Positions 62,890 to 64,000 of a DNA stretch of 64,000 bases are shown in pieces. The translations under genes and the position numbers were made by a program. Where the stretch lies: assembly GCF_001642835.1 (NCBI RefSeq), contig NZ_LXEI01000001.1, positions 62,001 through 126,000 on the forward strand, given 5' to 3'. The notes under the pieces were generated by a model. It saw only the letters and a program-made list of their open reading frames with translations, was not told the origin of the DNA and made no database searches. The stretch is from Pseudotamlana agarivorans (lineage in GTDB: Bacteria; Bacteroidota; Bacteroidia; Flavobacteriales; Flavobacteriaceae). The first letter of the stretch is position 1; each line of letters starts with the position of its first letter.

Positions 62890-63867
62890 TTAAAAATAAG
62901 TCGCCTTTAATCCTAATCCTGTGGTTTCTTCTAAACCAAACATTAAGTTCATATTCTGAACGGCTTGTCCCGAGGCTCCTTTTAAAAGGTTATCGATAAT
63001 GCTTGTTATTAAAAGTTTCCCTTCATGTTTATGCAAGTGAATTAAACATTTGTTTGTATTTACCACTTGCTTTAAATGTAAAAAATCGTCGGCTACAAAG
63101 GTGAATTCCGCATCTTTATAATAAGCTTGATACATGGCCTTCGCATCTTCTACAGAACCTTCAAAATCGGTGTAAATCGTCGCAAAAATGCCTCTTGAAA
63201 AATTCCCACGATTTGGCATAAAAAGAATATCTGAAGCAAAATCACCCTGCAACTGTTTAACCGATTGGTTAATTTCTCCTAAATGCTGATGTGTAAAAGG
63301 CTTATAATAAGAGAAATTATTATCACGCCACGTGTAATGCGTGGTCGCAGACAATGAAGTCCCTGCACCTGTTGCCCCTGTTACGGCATTTATATGCACA
63401 TCATTATTTAGCAAATTGGCTTCAGCTAAAGGTAAAAGCCCCAACTGAATGGCTGTTGCAAAACAACCAGGATTCGCTAAATAGTTTGCGTTTTTAATAG
63501 CTTCTCTTTGTAATTCTGGCAAGCCATACACAAAGGTTTTTCCATTAAAAACTTTATCGGCTTCAAGTCTAAAATCGTTTCCTAAATCGATGATTTTAGT
63601 CTGCTCAGAAAACGTGTTAGCCTCTAAAAACTTCACCGAATTTCCATGGCCTAAACATAAAAATAATACGTCTACATTTGGATTTACGGTATCTGTAAAT
63701 TCAAAATCTAAAGACCCTACTAAATCTTGATGTACTTTACTTATTTGATTTCCTGCATTACTGGTGCTATACACAAAGTTCATTTCAGCTTCGGGGTGAT
63801 GAATAAGTAATCTTATTAACTCGCCTGCTGTGTACCCTGCGCCACCTATAATTCCAACTTGGATCAT
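62890..63867 (-). CDS. argC: N-acetyl-gamma-glutamyl-phosphate reductase
   Basis: 325 aa. It reduces N-acylglutamyl phosphate with NADPH. VGIIGGAGYTAGELIRLLIHHP (residues 3-24, here in part IIGGAGYTAGEL) is the nucleotide loop, and LANPGCFATAIQL (about 129-141) carries the catalytic Cys. Later HQHLGEINQ and FMPNRGNFSRGIFAT are family motifs. Its ATG shares a base with the argG stop (TAATG). Confidence 0.96.
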   Translation of the reverse strand: MIQVGIIGGAGYTAGELIRLLIHHPEAEMNFVYSTSNAGNQISKVHQDLVGSLDFEFTDTVNPNVDVLFLCLGHGNSVKFLEANTFSEQTKIIDLGNDFRLEADKVFNGKTFVYGLPELQREAIKNANYLANPGCFATAIQLGLLPLAEANLLNNDVHINAVTGATGAGTSLSATTHYTWRDNNFSYYKPFTHQHLGEINQSVKQLQGDFASDILFMPNRGNFSRGIFATIYTDFEGSVEDAKAMYQAYYKDAEFTFVADDFLHLKQVVNTNKCLIHLHKHEGKLLITSIIDNLLKGASGQAVQNMNLMFGLEETTGLGLKATYF

Positions 63868-64000
63868 TATTTTGAATTTACTTGTTGATAGATTTTATTC
63901 TGATTACCTAGAATTTTGATAAAGCCTTTGGCATCATCAGCGGTCCACGCTTTGTTCTCCTCACCGTAGCTTCCAAATTTCGCACTCATCAAATCATGTT
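63867..64000 (-). CDS. argG: Argininosuccinate synthase, C-terminal end (partial)
   Basis: Only the last 44 codons are in the window. The frame reads HDLMSAKFGSYGEENKAW, then DDAKGFIKILGNQNKIYQQ and the stop TAA, matching the C-terminus of Bacteroidota argininosuccinate synthases. It is coupled to argC by TAATG and leads the arginine operon as far as can be seen. The start, and any promoter, lie beyond the right edge. Confidence 0.85.
   Translation of the reverse strand, partial: HDLMSAKFGSYGEENKAWTADDAKGFIKILGNQNKIYQQVNSK

Noticed and set aside
1-64000. CRISPR arrays, prophage, insertion sequences, tRNA or rRNA genes
   Set aside because: No regularly spaced identical repeats, integrase/transposase genes or recognisable RNA-gene sequences were seen by eye; a tRNAscan/Infernal run would be decisive.

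Overview
The window looks like a chromosomal segment of a marine member of the Flavobacteriaceae (Bacteroidota). The DNA is AT-rich. Many genes lack Shine-Dalgarno sequences, and several promoters resemble the Bacteroidota TTTG / TAnnTTTG type. The window carries the gliding-motility gene gldA, DUF3857 proteins, lipoproteins with C at the cleavage site, a PL7 alginate lyase, a split metH and an argininosuccinate-type arginine operon built around an N-acyl-ornithine carbamoyltransferase. Almost everything is housekeeping or amino-acid biosynthesis. No phage, integrase, transposase, CRISPR array, rRNA or tRNA was seen.

Layout. 1-5.4 kb: two DUF3857/transglutaminase-like exported proteins (the first cut by the window edge), a YdjM-like membrane protein, dtd and rsgA. 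5.6-9 kb: putA. 10-14.2 kb: a complete Phe/Tyr branch operon (pheA, aminotransferase, tyrA, DAHP synthase-chorismate mutase). It is preceded by an unannotated 25-codon leader peptide packed with Tyr and Phe codons, then an antiterminator/terminator pair: a transcription attenuator. 14.3-19.8 kb (plus strand): gldA, pta-ackA and a YceI protein.

19.9-46.6 kb is a sulfur and methionine island on the minus strand. From upstream to downstream it holds: a SAM-I riboswitch; metY; a metX-thrA gene fusion; metZ; phzF; a lone alginate lyase; an Rrf2 regulator; a long sulfate assimilation operon (DUF2061, cysH, cysD, cysN, sulfite reductase with a HEPN tail, two siroheme genes, a ferredoxin-NADP reductase-like flavoprotein, cysE, cysM); a second SAM-I riboswitch; metH in two pieces with a small ABM protein between them; metF; and two envelope genes. 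Together they take sulfate to sulfide, make O-acetylserine and O-acetylhomoserine to capture it, and methylate homocysteine. Gaps inside this island hold GC-rich palindromic repeats, three of which place AGGAGG-like sequences just ahead of start codons.

46.7-55 kb: a small lipoprotein, a conserved helical-repeat protein, leuA-leuB, a MarC protein, a DUF3124 lipoprotein and a Trk/Ktr potassium transporter. 55.2-64 kb: an arginine operon with embedded proline genes (argG-argC-argD-proA-proB-argF'-argB-argE-argH, argG cut by the right edge).

The most interesting signals are the Tyr/Phe attenuator, the MetX-ThrA fusion behind a SAM riboswitch, the repeat-supplied Shine-Dalgarno sites, the HEPN domain on the sulfite reductase, and an atypical residue at the specificity position of the ornithine carbamoyltransferase.
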